Assembly (NCBI RefSeq): GCF_011440395.1 | Contig: NZ_JAAOIX010000004.1 | Span: 124,001 to 188,000, forward strand | DNA: 64,000 nucleotides | DNA from: Pseudomaricurvus alcaniphilus | Lineage (GTDB): Bacteria > Pseudomonadota > Gammaproteobacteria > Pseudomonadales > Cellvibrionaceae | Reading direction: 5' to 3' | Shown: in pieces, positions 24,942 to 32,935 of the stretch | How the letters are laid out: every line of letters starts with the position of its first letter | How positions within the stretch are numbered: position 1 is the stretch's first letter | Translations under genes and position numbers: made by a program | Notes under the pieces: model-generated | Seen by the model: the letters and a program-made list of their open reading frames with translations, nothing else | Databases searched by the model: none | Told to the model about the DNA's origin: nothing

Positions 24942-27900
24942 CTAGTAAATCTCATCGGCGTACTCCAGTTGCTGTTCCCGTTTGCCGTAGCGCGCCGGCA
25001 GCAATTGCGCCAACTCCTCAATACTGGCCTGCACCCACTGGTCGTAGAAGCCGTCCCAGCTGCGCTGCGCGTTGCGCTGGTGAATGGCGATGGCCTGCTC
25101 CTCGAAGGGATAGGCCTGCTCCTCCAATAGCATGTCGTACTGGGCCAGCGCGTCCCCATCCAGGTTCGGCGGCCGCTGGGATTGCAGCAGGTCGCGACTC
25201 AGTTGGGCGTAGACTTCACCGAGCCTGTAGCCGGCCAGGGTGGTGAACTCCGCCACCTCGTAGGCCAGCACCTGCTCATAGGCCTGCAGGGCTTGCTGCA
25301 AAGCCTTTTGCTTTTTCTGCAAACTGCTTTTCAGCGGCAGGCGCAGGGGAATATCAACGAACGTCCGATAGCGGTCATCCGCCAGCGCGGCACTGGCATA
25401 GGCCCCCAGGTAGCGGGAGCGCTCGCTGCGCGCGGCACCGGCAGCGGCGTCGCCGGCAATCAATTTGCGCAACCAGTAGCGGCGCTTGCCGGGCTCTGCC
25501 GTCTGCGCATACAGTTCAGTCATTTTAAAACGCGCTTCCATCACTTCGGCAAACGGTTCCGGGTAGGTGTGGGCGTAGCTGCGATAGTAATTGATCGCGG
25601 CGCTGGTATTGCCGCCGCGCTGATAGTAATCCGCGCCCAGCAACAAGGCGTTGCGCCGCACTTCCGGTTCGCCGTCGGCCTTGCTAATGGCGATCAACTC
25701 ATCCGCCGCCGCCTGCCAGTTGCCCTGCGCTTCGTAGATCACTACCAACTTGGGCGCCAGGCTCGGGGTCAGTTCACTGTCGGGGTAGCTGCGGCGAAAA
25801 GCCAGGCTCTCCCGCTCGGCCCACTCCCAATCCTGCAGGGCCAGCAATTGATTGAGGGCATCGTAGTGGGCCTTGAGTGCGATCGCGGAGCCGGGCGCAA
25901 CCTCGCGTACCCGCAGCAAGTGTTCGACCGACGCCTGGGCATCCTGGCTTTGCAATTGTTGGCCGGCCAATTGGTAGACGCTGGCGGCGATGCGCTCGAC
26001 GATACCAGCACGGTCCGCAGCCGCGGCCGGCAACAACGCCAGTACCTGCTGGTAAGCCTGTTCCGCCGCGGCAAAGCGCTGCAAGTCAAACTGGCTCTGG
26101 CCGATCACCAGCCAGGCGCTCTTGCGCAGTGCGCCATCAATCGAGCCAGGCCACTGGGTCAGGCGTGTGGCCACGACTATGGCCTCTTCCTTCTGGCCGT
26201 CTTGCAGCAGTAATTGCGCCGCCTGGGCCAGTACCCGGGGGGCCCGCGCATCACTGTCGAAGGTGTCGGCAAAACGCCGGGCACTGGCGATTTTACGCTG
26301 CTGCCAGGCCCGCAGTTGGGCTTGGGCATGCAGCGACGCCAGGTGTTTATCCAGCGCCAGAATGGCACTGTAACCGGCTTCCGCCGCCCGCGCGGCACTA
26401 TCTGCGGAGACACTGCCTGACGAGACGCTGTCTGCCGCCACGCTCTCTGCCGGGAAGCCGGCGGCGGGGTAAGCCACCGCCTCGTAGTCGGCGTAGGCCG
26501 CCGCGTAGGCGCCCGCCTCAAAGCGCGCCTCGGCCATCAGGAAACGCATTTCCGGCGTTTCCGGGGCGTCCGGGAAGGTCTCGACAAACTGCTGGTACCA
26601 GTCGGCGGCCAGCAAAAAATGCTCCCGGGCCGGTCGCAGATTCTGTCCGTCCGGCTCGCCGCCGGCACTGTCCCGACGCTGTGCCTGCGGTTGAGCTTGC
26701 TGTCGCACCTGCTGCTGCGCCTGGGCCAGGGCGTGCTGGTATTCGGCCAGCTGGCGCAGATATTCGCGCAATTGCGGCAACAAACCCTGGCGCTGGGCCG
26801 GGCCTTTTTGCTGCCAGTAGTCACTGTAAATACCGTAGTGACGGACAAAAGCTTCCTTGGCGGGCAATACCAGGGTGGGGAAGTTGCCCTGCTGGAACAC
26901 CTCGATGGCTTTGACACTAAACTCCGGCGCGTAGTCGCTGAACGGGTGCCGGGAGGCAAAGTGCTGGTAAGTCTCGGCGCTGTCGCGATAGCGGTCCTTT
27001 TCCAGGTACAGCGCCGCCAACTGGCGATAAAGCAGATGCACATAGGGCCGCTCAGCCAGCTCCGGGTGCGCGCTGCTGATGCTCTCGGCACCGTGCAAAT
27101 AGGAAAACACCAGCCCCATAACCCGCAGGGTGTCGCTGAGCAGGCTGTGAGCCGGACCGCTGAGTGTCTCCAGCTGCGGCGCCTGGCGGGCCAGCTTGTC
27201 CAGCACCTGGGTGAAGGATTGCAGCGATGCGCGCAGCTGGTTTTGCTTGAACTGCGACCAGCCGCGCATATAAATCGCGTTGTCGTAGTAAGGCGTCTGT
27301 TCGCCGGCCGCAACTACGGCGGCATAGCTGCGCTCGGCGCGCGCGTACTGTTGCTCACTGAAGGCTTTTTCCCCGCGCCGGAATTCCGCTTCCACCGCAA
27401 ACAGCGACTGCGGGTGCTGCAGGGTTATGCGGTCCAGCGCCGCCGTGGATGACGCCCGCTTGCCCGCCAGCGAGTAGGCCTTGGCCAGCTGGTACAAGAG
27501 CACGTCCCGCTCATCCCCATCGGTGCCTGCGGCCGGGTCAGTATCCCTGCCGGGAGCAGTGTCCAGCAGCTGCTGGTAGAGGGTAATGGCGCTATCGAAA
27601 TAGCTATTGCTGCCAGAGGCGTCGAGTTGCTCGGTGTCCAGCAGTCGCTGTTCCGCCCGGGCCATTTCCAAATCGGCCAGGCGAATCATGATCTTGCGCC
27701 GCACCAGCGGATCGGTGGTCACCGCCAGCGCCTGGCGGTAATTGCTGTCCACCTGGTCGATCGTGAGGCGCACCGCGGGCTGGTGGTCTTCTGGTGGCAG
27801 CGGCGTCGACGCCAGTTGGCCAAGGGTCGGCCCGATATCCAGCCCGTCACTATTGGGCAACCAGCTGCAGCTGGCCTGCAGCAAGGCCGCCAGCAACACG

Positions 27901-28127
27901 CCCGCTAACCCCATACCCGAAAACCCCGTACCCGAAAACCACAGCTTCGGTGAAAACAGCTTCGGTAAAAACATTTTCGGTAATAACAGCTTCGGTAATA
28001 ACAGGAACGGCAGCAATTTGTAGCGCGCCGATCGCACGCGCAGTATGCGGGTGCCTGGTAAACGGGCACACGCCAACCCCGCTCTTGGTAACTTGCACTG
28101 GTGGGCAGTGATCCTGGATCTGTTCAT
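24942..28127 (-). CDS. Large TPR lipoprotein of the Agl/Glt-like cluster
   Basis: The 1061-residue protein has a lipobox-like ALLQASCSW near residue 86, then many TPR-like helical repeats (for example LAKAYSLAGKRASSTAALDRI, FRRGEKAFSEQQYARAERSYAAV, YRQLAALYLEKDRYRDSAETY, and INYYRSYAHTYPEPFAE). The ATG at 28127 overlaps the stop of the preceding gene (TGATG), which supports that start. However, about 60 residues then precede the signal core, and residues about 37-65 are pentapeptides of LLPKL/FLPKL type coded by 15-bp repeats. The mature protein should be a large envelope scaffold. An alternative start is the internal Met at MFLPKLF. Confidence 0.88.
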   Translation of the reverse strand: MNRSRITAHQCKLPRAGLACARLPGTRILRVRSARYKLLPFLLLPKLLLPKMFLPKLFSPKLWFSGTGFSGMGLAGVLLAALLQASCSWLPNSDGLDIGPTLGQLASTPLPPEDHQPAVRLTIDQVDSNYRQALAVTTDPLVRRKIMIRLADLEMARAEQRLLDTEQLDASGSNSYFDSAITLYQQLLDTAPGRDTDPAAGTDGDERDVLLYQLAKAYSLAGKRASSTAALDRITLQHPQSLFAVEAEFRRGEKAFSEQQYARAERSYAAVVAAGEQTPYYDNAIYMRGWSQFKQNQLRASLQSFTQVLDKLARQAPQLETLSGPAHSLLSDTLRVMGLVFSYLHGAESISSAHPELAERPYVHLLYRQLAALYLEKDRYRDSAETYQHFASRHPFSDYAPEFSVKAIEVFQQGNFPTLVLPAKEAFVRHYGIYSDYWQQKGPAQRQGLLPQLREYLRQLAEYQHALAQAQQQVRQQAQPQAQRRDSAGGEPDGQNLRPAREHFLLAADWYQQFVETFPDAPETPEMRFLMAEARFEAGAYAAAYADYEAVAYPAAGFPAESVAADSVSSGSVSADSAARAAEAGYSAILALDKHLASLHAQAQLRAWQQRKIASARRFADTFDSDARAPRVLAQAAQLLLQDGQKEEAIVVATRLTQWPGSIDGALRKSAWLVIGQSQFDLQRFAAAEQAYQQVLALLPAAAADRAGIVERIAASVYQLAGQQLQSQDAQASVEHLLRVREVAPGSAIALKAHYDALNQLLALQDWEWAERESLAFRRSYPDSELTPSLAPKLVVIYEAQGNWQAAADELIAISKADGEPEVRRNALLLGADYYQRGGNTSAAINYYRSYAHTYPEPFAEVMEARFKMTELYAQTAEPGKRRYWLRKLIAGDAAAGAARSERSRYLGAYASAALADDRYRTFVDIPLRLPLKSSLQKKQKALQQALQAYEQVLAYEVAEFTTLAGYRLGEVYAQLSRDLLQSQRPPNLDGDALAQYDMLLEEQAYPFEEQAIAIHQRNAQRSWDGFYDQWVQASIEELAQLLPARYGKREQQLEYADEIY
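27895..28020 (-). repeat. 15-bp repeats in the leader of the large TPR lipoprotein
   Basis: On the plus strand CTTCGGTGAAAACAG, CTTCGGTAAAAACAT, TTTCGGTAATAACAG and CTTCGGTAATAACAG follow one another, preceded by CCCGAAAACCCCGTA copies. They encode the pentapeptides before and within the signal peptide. Confidence 0.92.
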
Positions 28128-30055
28128 CAGGGCTGGGCCTCCAGTGCCTTGTCATACAGGCGCGCCTTGGCCAACCTTGCCTGGGCCAGGTACTGGCGCA
28201 ACTGCTGGCGCTGCTCATCCAGGTAGACAACTACCTGCTGCGCCAGCTGGCCCTCGATGCTGGCGCGGGCGCTGGCCAACTGCCGGGTCTGTTGGGTCAA
28301 ACGCTGCTGCAGGCTGCGGATGCGCCCGGCAAACGGGGCGATATCGGCGGCGGATTGCAGCGCAACTTCTACCCGATCCCGATCCTGCGCCAGAGAGGTC
28401 AGCGCCGCGTCCGCCGCGCGCAGATTTTTTTCATTGCGCCACAAGGCGGCGGGAAAATCTTGCGCCGCCTGCCACAGCACGAGGCCGCGATACAGCTCTA
28501 CCGCAGGCACGTACTCCGCCACCGGTTTGCCCGCTGCTTGCAGGCGCTCTACATTGGCTTGCATGCGCTGCACCGTGCGCCAGTTGGCCGCCGTCTCGCC
28601 GCTGGCCAGGGCCAGATAATCCTGCTGCTGGCGGGCGCTATCCAAACGCTGGCGCAGGGCATCGCGCTGCTGCTGCAGCTGCGCCCCCTGCGCCCGCCAG
28701 GGCTGCCCGGCCACTAATGCCTGCTTTTGCTGGCGCAGGTCATAGCGTTCCTGCCAGGACCACTGGTAAACCTCCAGTTGCTCTTGCCAGCGGGCCAGCT
28801 GCTGCTGCAGCGCCCGCACATCGCGCCACTCCTGCAGACTGGCCTGGAAGCGATTGCGCGCAAACAGCCGCGCCAGTTCGAGCTGGCGCGGGTTGGCCGG
28901 CAGTTCTTGCTCCAGCTCCAGGTCGAGTTCCTGCTCCAGCGCCAGCCAGTTAAAGCCGCGGGTCTGCGCCTGCAGCCACAGCGGCAGCTGGCCGGCCTCA
29001 ATATCGGCAGCCAGTGCCTGCAAGCGCTGAAACTCGCTCTGCAGGCGCTGCTCGGCGTGTTGGTAGGCCTGCAAGGCCTGCTGCTCGGCACCGATCTGTT
29101 CGTAGACATAGGGCACAGCCAGCAGTGACTCCTGCACCGCCGGGGAATCGAGGGGGCCGGCGTTGACCAATTGCCAGGGCGTCAGTGCCTGCTGGTAATC
29201 GCGCTGCTGAAAGGCGGACCAACCGTAACCGAGCAGCGCCTCGTGGCGATAATCACTGTCCTTGCGCACGCCACTGAAGCTGCTGATCGCCGACGCCTGC
29301 CGGCCTTGTTGCAGCAGACTGTAACCGAGAGCAGTCTGCGCCTTGTCGTACAGCGCCAGCGCTTCCACTCGCTGCTGCTCGACACTGGCCGGGGCCATCG
29401 GGTCGGGGTTGAAGTTGTCGCGCACATGTTGCAACAGGGCCTGGAAATACGCCTGTGCCCTGGCTGGCAGTTGCGCGCGACTGTAAGCCGCGGCCAGGTT
29501 GTAGGCGTGATAGGACCACATAAAATCGCTTTTCGGGTAGCCCAGTAACAGCGCGGCCGCGGCGTCCAGGTCGTTGCGACGCAGGGCCAGGTTGAACTGC
29601 AAACTCTGCAGACGGGTGCTTATGGCCGAGTCGGGACTGCCGTCCAGCCGGCCCAGACTGGCGGCGCTAGCGTCCCAGTCGGATTGCAAATAGAGCAGCT
29701 TCGCCAGGTAATACCAGGCGGCGTTGCGCACCTCAACTGGCGTGTCGTCGTCCAGCAAGTCATCAAATATCGCGGCCGCTTTGCCGTGCATGCCGTAGGC
29801 CAGACTGATACCACCGGCAATCAGTTGCGGATTTTCCCGATGACCGCGGATGCCGCCGCGCGCCTCGGCCACCATCAACTCCGCCAACGCATCGAGATAA
29901 TTGCCCTGGTAATACTCGTACAAGACGACGCCGTAGCGCAGGTCCGCTACCGAGCTCAGGGGTTGCGCACTGGCCGGCACAGCCAGTAACAGCGAACACA
30001 ACAACCAGCGGCGCAGCCGCATTCCAGCGGAAATAATAATTACAGTGGTTGCCAT
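28127..30055 (-). CDS. Exported TPR/coiled-coil protein of the Agl/Glt-like cluster
   Basis: The 642-residue frame has a signal peptide (MRLRRWLLCSLLLAVPASAQ). Helical repeats follow: VLYEYYQGNYLDALAELMVAEARGG, YYLAKLLYLQSDWDASAASL and YNLAAAYSRAQLPARAQAYFQAL. A long glutamine-rich coiled coil (residues about 330-560) comes last. Two starts are possible: 30055, overlapping the upstream gene by 16 bp, or the Met at 30022 directly before the signal peptide. Neither has a strong ribosome site. The stop overlaps the next gene by one base. Probably periplasmic, role unknown. Confidence 0.85.
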   Translation of the reverse strand: MATTVIIISAGMRLRRWLLCSLLLAVPASAQPLSSVADLRYGVVLYEYYQGNYLDALAELMVAEARGGIRGHRENPQLIAGGISLAYGMHGKAAAIFDDLLDDDTPVEVRNAAWYYLAKLLYLQSDWDASAASLGRLDGSPDSAISTRLQSLQFNLALRRNDLDAAAALLLGYPKSDFMWSYHAYNLAAAYSRAQLPARAQAYFQALLQHVRDNFNPDPMAPASVEQQRVEALALYDKAQTALGYSLLQQGRQASAISSFSGVRKDSDYRHEALLGYGWSAFQQRDYQQALTPWQLVNAGPLDSPAVQESLLAVPYVYEQIGAEQQALQAYQHAEQRLQSEFQRLQALAADIEAGQLPLWLQAQTRGFNWLALEQELDLELEQELPANPRQLELARLFARNRFQASLQEWRDVRALQQQLARWQEQLEVYQWSWQERYDLRQQKQALVAGQPWRAQGAQLQQQRDALRQRLDSARQQQDYLALASGETAANWRTVQRMQANVERLQAAGKPVAEYVPAVELYRGLVLWQAAQDFPAALWRNEKNLRAADAALTSLAQDRDRVEVALQSAADIAPFAGRIRSLQQRLTQQTRQLASARASIEGQLAQQVVVYLDEQRQQLRQYLAQARLAKARLYDKALEAQP

Positions 30056-30600
30056 TCTTTGATATCAAACATCGGTTGCAACTTGGCCCTGGAGTCAATG
30101 ACGCGCAGCTCCAGCACTTTCGCCGACTGCTCCTTGTCCAGGGTGAGGGTGGCGCCGCGCTTGTACTCACGCCCCTGTGGCCCTTTACCAGTAAAGAAAG
30201 CACTGACCTCATGCCGGCCCGACTTCAGGTTGCCGAGGTACAAGCGCTGCACACCACCGCGGTAGAGGGCGTCTACCTGCTGCGCAGTGTAGAGGTGACT
30301 GGCCACCAATTGGTCGTCTATTTTCAGCTTCACCCCGTCGAGCTGGAAAAACTCGCCCACGTCCATGGACAAAAACACCGACAGCTGGGTGCTGGCAGGA
30401 AACAACAACTCCTCTTCCAGAATCAACAGATCGCGATTCAGCTCCAGCACCGCCTGCTTCAAATTTTCCACCTGGCTGTCGAGTTCAGTGCTGGCGCGCG
30501 CGCGGCTCTCCGCCGCCTGGGCCGGCGACCACACCAACAGAGTCAGCAACAACGGCAGCACAACACTGCCCAGGACTGAATTTACTACACGGATTTTCAT
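30040..30600 (-). CDS. Exported coiled-coil protein, first gene of the Agl/Glt-like cluster
   Basis: From the ATG at 30600 the protein has 186 residues: a signal peptide (VLGSVVLPLLLTLLVWSPAQAAE), a predicted coiled coil (STELDSQVENLKQAVLELNRDLLILEEELLFP) and a beta-rich C-terminal half (GVKLKIDDQLVASHLYTAQQ, GNLKSGRHEVSAFFTGKGP). I do not know the family. It heads the minus-strand cluster, and its promoter should lie in 30601-30778. A longer reading from 30663 has no better ribosome site. Confidence 0.78.
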   Translation of the reverse strand: MKIRVVNSVLGSVVLPLLLTLLVWSPAQAAESRARASTELDSQVENLKQAVLELNRDLLILEEELLFPASTQLSVFLSMDVGEFFQLDGVKLKIDDQLVASHLYTAQQVDALYRGGVQRLYLGNLKSGRHEVSAFFTGKGPQGREYKRGATLTLDKEQSAKVLELRVIDSRAKLQPMFDIKEWQPL

Positions 30601-30778
30601 AGCTGTCATTGCTCGTCGAAAGCCTGGGGACACATCTGGTAATTGCAGACGCTTATGGAACAACCTTTTGGAGCCTGCCCCACAAGTTTATTTAGATTAG
30701 TCGCTGAATCGATGCCGGGATGGCTGGCGAATGCAAAAGCGTGAACCACTTGGCAAACCCGGCCAGAAAAATAACCGT

Positions 30779-31798
30779 TCACCTGGCTGCCGGTGGCTGC
30801 AGTCCAGCGCTGTAATGAGTCCGGCCCTGTTGATCAATAATCACCGCATCGAAACCGGGCAGGCGTTCAATCAGCGCCAACCCCTGTTGCACCCCCAACA
30901 CAAATACCGTGGTGGACAGGGGATCGGTATCGAACCCGGACGGACCCAGCACACTGACGCTGCGCACCCCACTGGCCGACTTGCCACTGCGCGGATTTAA
31001 AATATGGTGAATACGCTCACCACTGTGCGGGTCGAGAAAATAACGCTCGTAATCACCGGAGGTAGAAATAGCAACATTCGCCAGTGGCAACAGCACCGCC
31101 ATATCATCGGCCTGGCGCGGATGCTTAATCCCCACAATCCAGGGCCGGCCGCGCTTGTCGCCGAGCACGCGGCTGTCACCGCCGGCACTGACACTGGCGT
31201 GCTGCACGCCAAAGCCGCGCAGAATATCGACCGCCCGGTCCACCGCGTAACCCTTGGCAATTCCCCCCAGGTCAATTTGCACCTGCGGGCTGGCCAGCCG
31301 CAATTGCCGCGCCTCTCGATCCAGCTGCAAATGGCGATAATCAATGGCGCCAAGCAGTTGTTGCTGCTGCTCAGCGGACGGCTTTTGCCCAGCGCGATAG
31401 TCGTAAAACCTGCCCAACGAAGCAAACGTAATGTCGAACGCGCCCTCACTTAAACGGCTGTAATACAGCGCCTTGTCAACAATAGTGGCCAACTCCGCAC
31501 TGATAGTAATCGGCCCCTGCCCAGCCCGCTCGTTGACCCCGGACAACTCACTACTACTGATGTACGGACTGAGCAACTGGTCGAGCCGCTCCACCTCCGC
31601 CAATGCCGCCGCCACCGCCGCATTACCCTGCACCGCATCATCATGCCACAGGCTTACCACCACGCGGGTGCCCATAATATCCCGCTGCTCACCGTACCAC
31701 TCCGCCTGTACCGCCCCGCCACTCAGCCCGGCCAGGACAGCCACTACCAACATCCACACCAACCTCTGCCCTGCAACCGCCATGATACTGCCCATCAA
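30779..31798 (-). CDS. apbE: FAD:protein FMN transferase
   Basis: The 339-residue protein has an N-terminal signal (LVWMLVVAVLAGLSGGAVQA), the ApbE start YGEQRDIMGTRVVVSLW, the flavin-binding SEGAFDITFASLGRFYD, IDLGGIAKGYAVDRAVDILR and SAGGDSRVLG, and the metal site segment LSTTVFVLG. ApbE (EC 2.7.1.180) attaches FMN to Ser/Thr of exported proteins such as Rnf/Nqr subunits and FMN-binding redox proteins. No target with a visible flavinylation motif is encoded nearby. Its genomic company, with DUF4266, DUF3570 and TlpA proteins 13 kb away, is a combination I recognise from other gammaproteobacteria, though there they are usually adjacent. Confidence 0.95.
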   Translation of the reverse strand: MMGSIMAVAGQRLVWMLVVAVLAGLSGGAVQAEWYGEQRDIMGTRVVVSLWHDDAVQGNAAVAAALAEVERLDQLLSPYISSSELSGVNERAGQGPITISAELATIVDKALYYSRLSEGAFDITFASLGRFYDYRAGQKPSAEQQQQLLGAIDYRHLQLDREARQLRLASPQVQIDLGGIAKGYAVDRAVDILRGFGVQHASVSAGGDSRVLGDKRGRPWIVGIKHPRQADDMAVLLPLANVAISTSGDYERYFLDPHSGERIHHILNPRSGKSASGVRSVSVLGPSGFDTDPLSTTVFVLGVQQGLALIERLPGFDAVIIDQQGRTHYSAGLQPPAAR

Positions 31799-31943
31799 AT
31801 TTTGTCCGCTTAATGTTCCAGCATAGCAGCTAAATTTCCCGACCTCGTTGCACTAGCCCGCATTACTATATTCCTGCGCTAATCAGGGCTGCATACGCTG
31901 CCCGTCACCAGCGAGGCCAACCCACTGCAGTTCAGCCATATCA

Positions 31944-31997
31944 GATCCTTACGTGGACACCCATGCTTGTGATCCTTACGTGGACACCCATGCTTAT
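31944..31997. repeat. 27-bp direct repeat, two copies
   Basis: GATCCTTACGTGGACACCCA plus TGCTT occurs at 31944 and 31971 without mismatch across 25 bp. It is placed between apbE and the large inverted repeat. Confidence 0.93.
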
Positions 31998-32075
31998 TGC
32001 GGGAACCAACGGGTTCTCGGTACTGAGTGAATAGAAATGCACTGTTGAGATATGAGTGGACTGCCCGTCATCGAT

Positions 32076-32255
32076 GGGGGGAGCCCATTGCGGATCGGCC
32101 ATATCCCCCCGACCACATTTGGCGGCTGTGAAACTCAACCATTTTTTGCGCAAGAAGACGCGCAAAAAATTGGGATTCGAACAGTCCTCGCCGACTACCC
32201 CAAATGTGGTCGGGGGGATAAACATGGCCTGATTGATCCGCAACGGGCTCCCCCC
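32076..32255. mobile_element. MITE-like 180-bp imperfect inverted repeat
   Basis: The left arm starts GGGGGGAGCCCATTGCGGAT and runs through CCCCCCGACCACATTTGG. The right arm is its reverse complement, CCAAATGTGGTCGGGGGG through ATCCGCAACGGGCTCCCCCC, with a small size difference between the blocks. The centre has a second inverted pair, ATTTTTTGCGC and GCGCAAAAAAT. The element has no coding capacity, so it could move only with help from a transposase elsewhere. No target duplication is obvious by eye. The alternative is a highly structured RNA gene or cruciform. Confidence 0.7.
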
Positions 32256-32324
32256 ACCGCTGACTACATTGTGCGTTTTAACGGCAGTGTGATTTCTTTA
32301 TCAGCCCGCTACAGCTCATTTTTT

Positions 32325-32410
32325 GTCATCCCCGTGTAGGCGGCGGTCCGGCGTACCGGGATCCATTGATTTATAAGTACGTACTGGATCCCCGCCTCCG
32401 CGGGGATGAC
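32325..32410. repeat. REP-like palindromic extragenic element
   Basis: GTCATCCCCG at the left end pairs with CGGGGATGAC at the right end. Inside, ACTGGATCCCCGCCTCCGCG is itself a hairpin. This is the common bacterial extragenic palindrome of the CATCCCCGC...GCGGGGATCCAG type. A related copy lies at 58624-58718. Confidence 0.85.
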
Positions 32411-32464
32411 CTTAAATGGGCTGTTTTGCAATTACCAGAATCTCACTCGATGCCTGTTCAAGGC

Positions 32465-32898
32465 TCGGTGGGTGTGCCCTGCCAGACCAATCAGGTCGCG
32501 TTTAGGCTCTCCGCGCTTTTCGGGCTTTCGCGGACGGATGTTTGAGCGAAGCGCAGCGTAGCGAGTTTCCGGGAGCGCGAAAAGTGCGGAGAGCCTGCGG
32601 CCGGTCTGGCAGGGCACACCCACCGGGCCGCCGCGCCAAACCAAGATTTTTACGAACCAAATAATTGTGCGAAGCGTCTTTATTAGCGCTAATCAAGGGC
32701 CGGGAGCGCGTAAAATGCGAGGAGCCTGCGGCCGGTCTGGCAGGGCACACCCACCGGGCCGCCGCGCTAAACCATGTTTTGCTACAAACAAACATCCAAG
32801 CGGAACACAGAGAAACGACAATTAAGACGTTCACAAGACACCGGGAGCACGAAAAGCACACAGAGCAAGCGACCAGTCTGGCTCACTGTGCTAAACAG
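32465..32898. repeat. Degenerate 131-141 bp tandem array with an inverted copy
   Basis: A block beginning CCGGGAGCGCGAAAAG and containing CCTGCGGCCGGTCTGGCAGG and GCACACCCACCGGGCCGCCG occurs at 32569-32642 and 32700-32773, with a decayed third copy at 32841-32898. The spacers between copies also align. An inverted copy (TGGGTGTGCCCTGCCAGACC) lies at 32465-32525 and forms a large inverted repeat with the first copy. It codes for nothing I recognise. Confidence 0.85.
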
Positions 32899-32935
32899 GC
32901 ATGAATGGGCTCCGGTCATCAATGCACGGAAACCC

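Larger units (their letters stand above)
31799..32935. other. Repeat-rich intergenic region
   Basis: 1.1 kb without a supportable gene. It contains in order a 27-bp direct repeat (31944), a 180-bp inverted repeat (32076-32255), a REP-like palindrome (32325-32410) and a degenerate 131-141 bp tandem array (32465-32898). Open frames in it merely read through the repeats. Between two unrelated functional blocks, it looks like a landing zone for small non-autonomous elements. Confidence 0.75.

Noticed and set aside
28045-28953. Plus-strand proline/alanine-rich open frame of 302 codons
   Set aside because: It is antisense to two TPR genes and has the composition expected of a shadow frame in GC-rich DNA.
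31941-32243. Minus-strand frame of 100 codons across the inverted repeat
   Set aside because: It reads through the 27-bp repeat and the MITE-like arms, has no ribosome site and no protein-like features.
32465-32898. Integron attC array
   Set aside because: No GTTRRRY / RYYYAAC core sites flank the units, no integrase gene is visible and there are no gene cassettes between copies.
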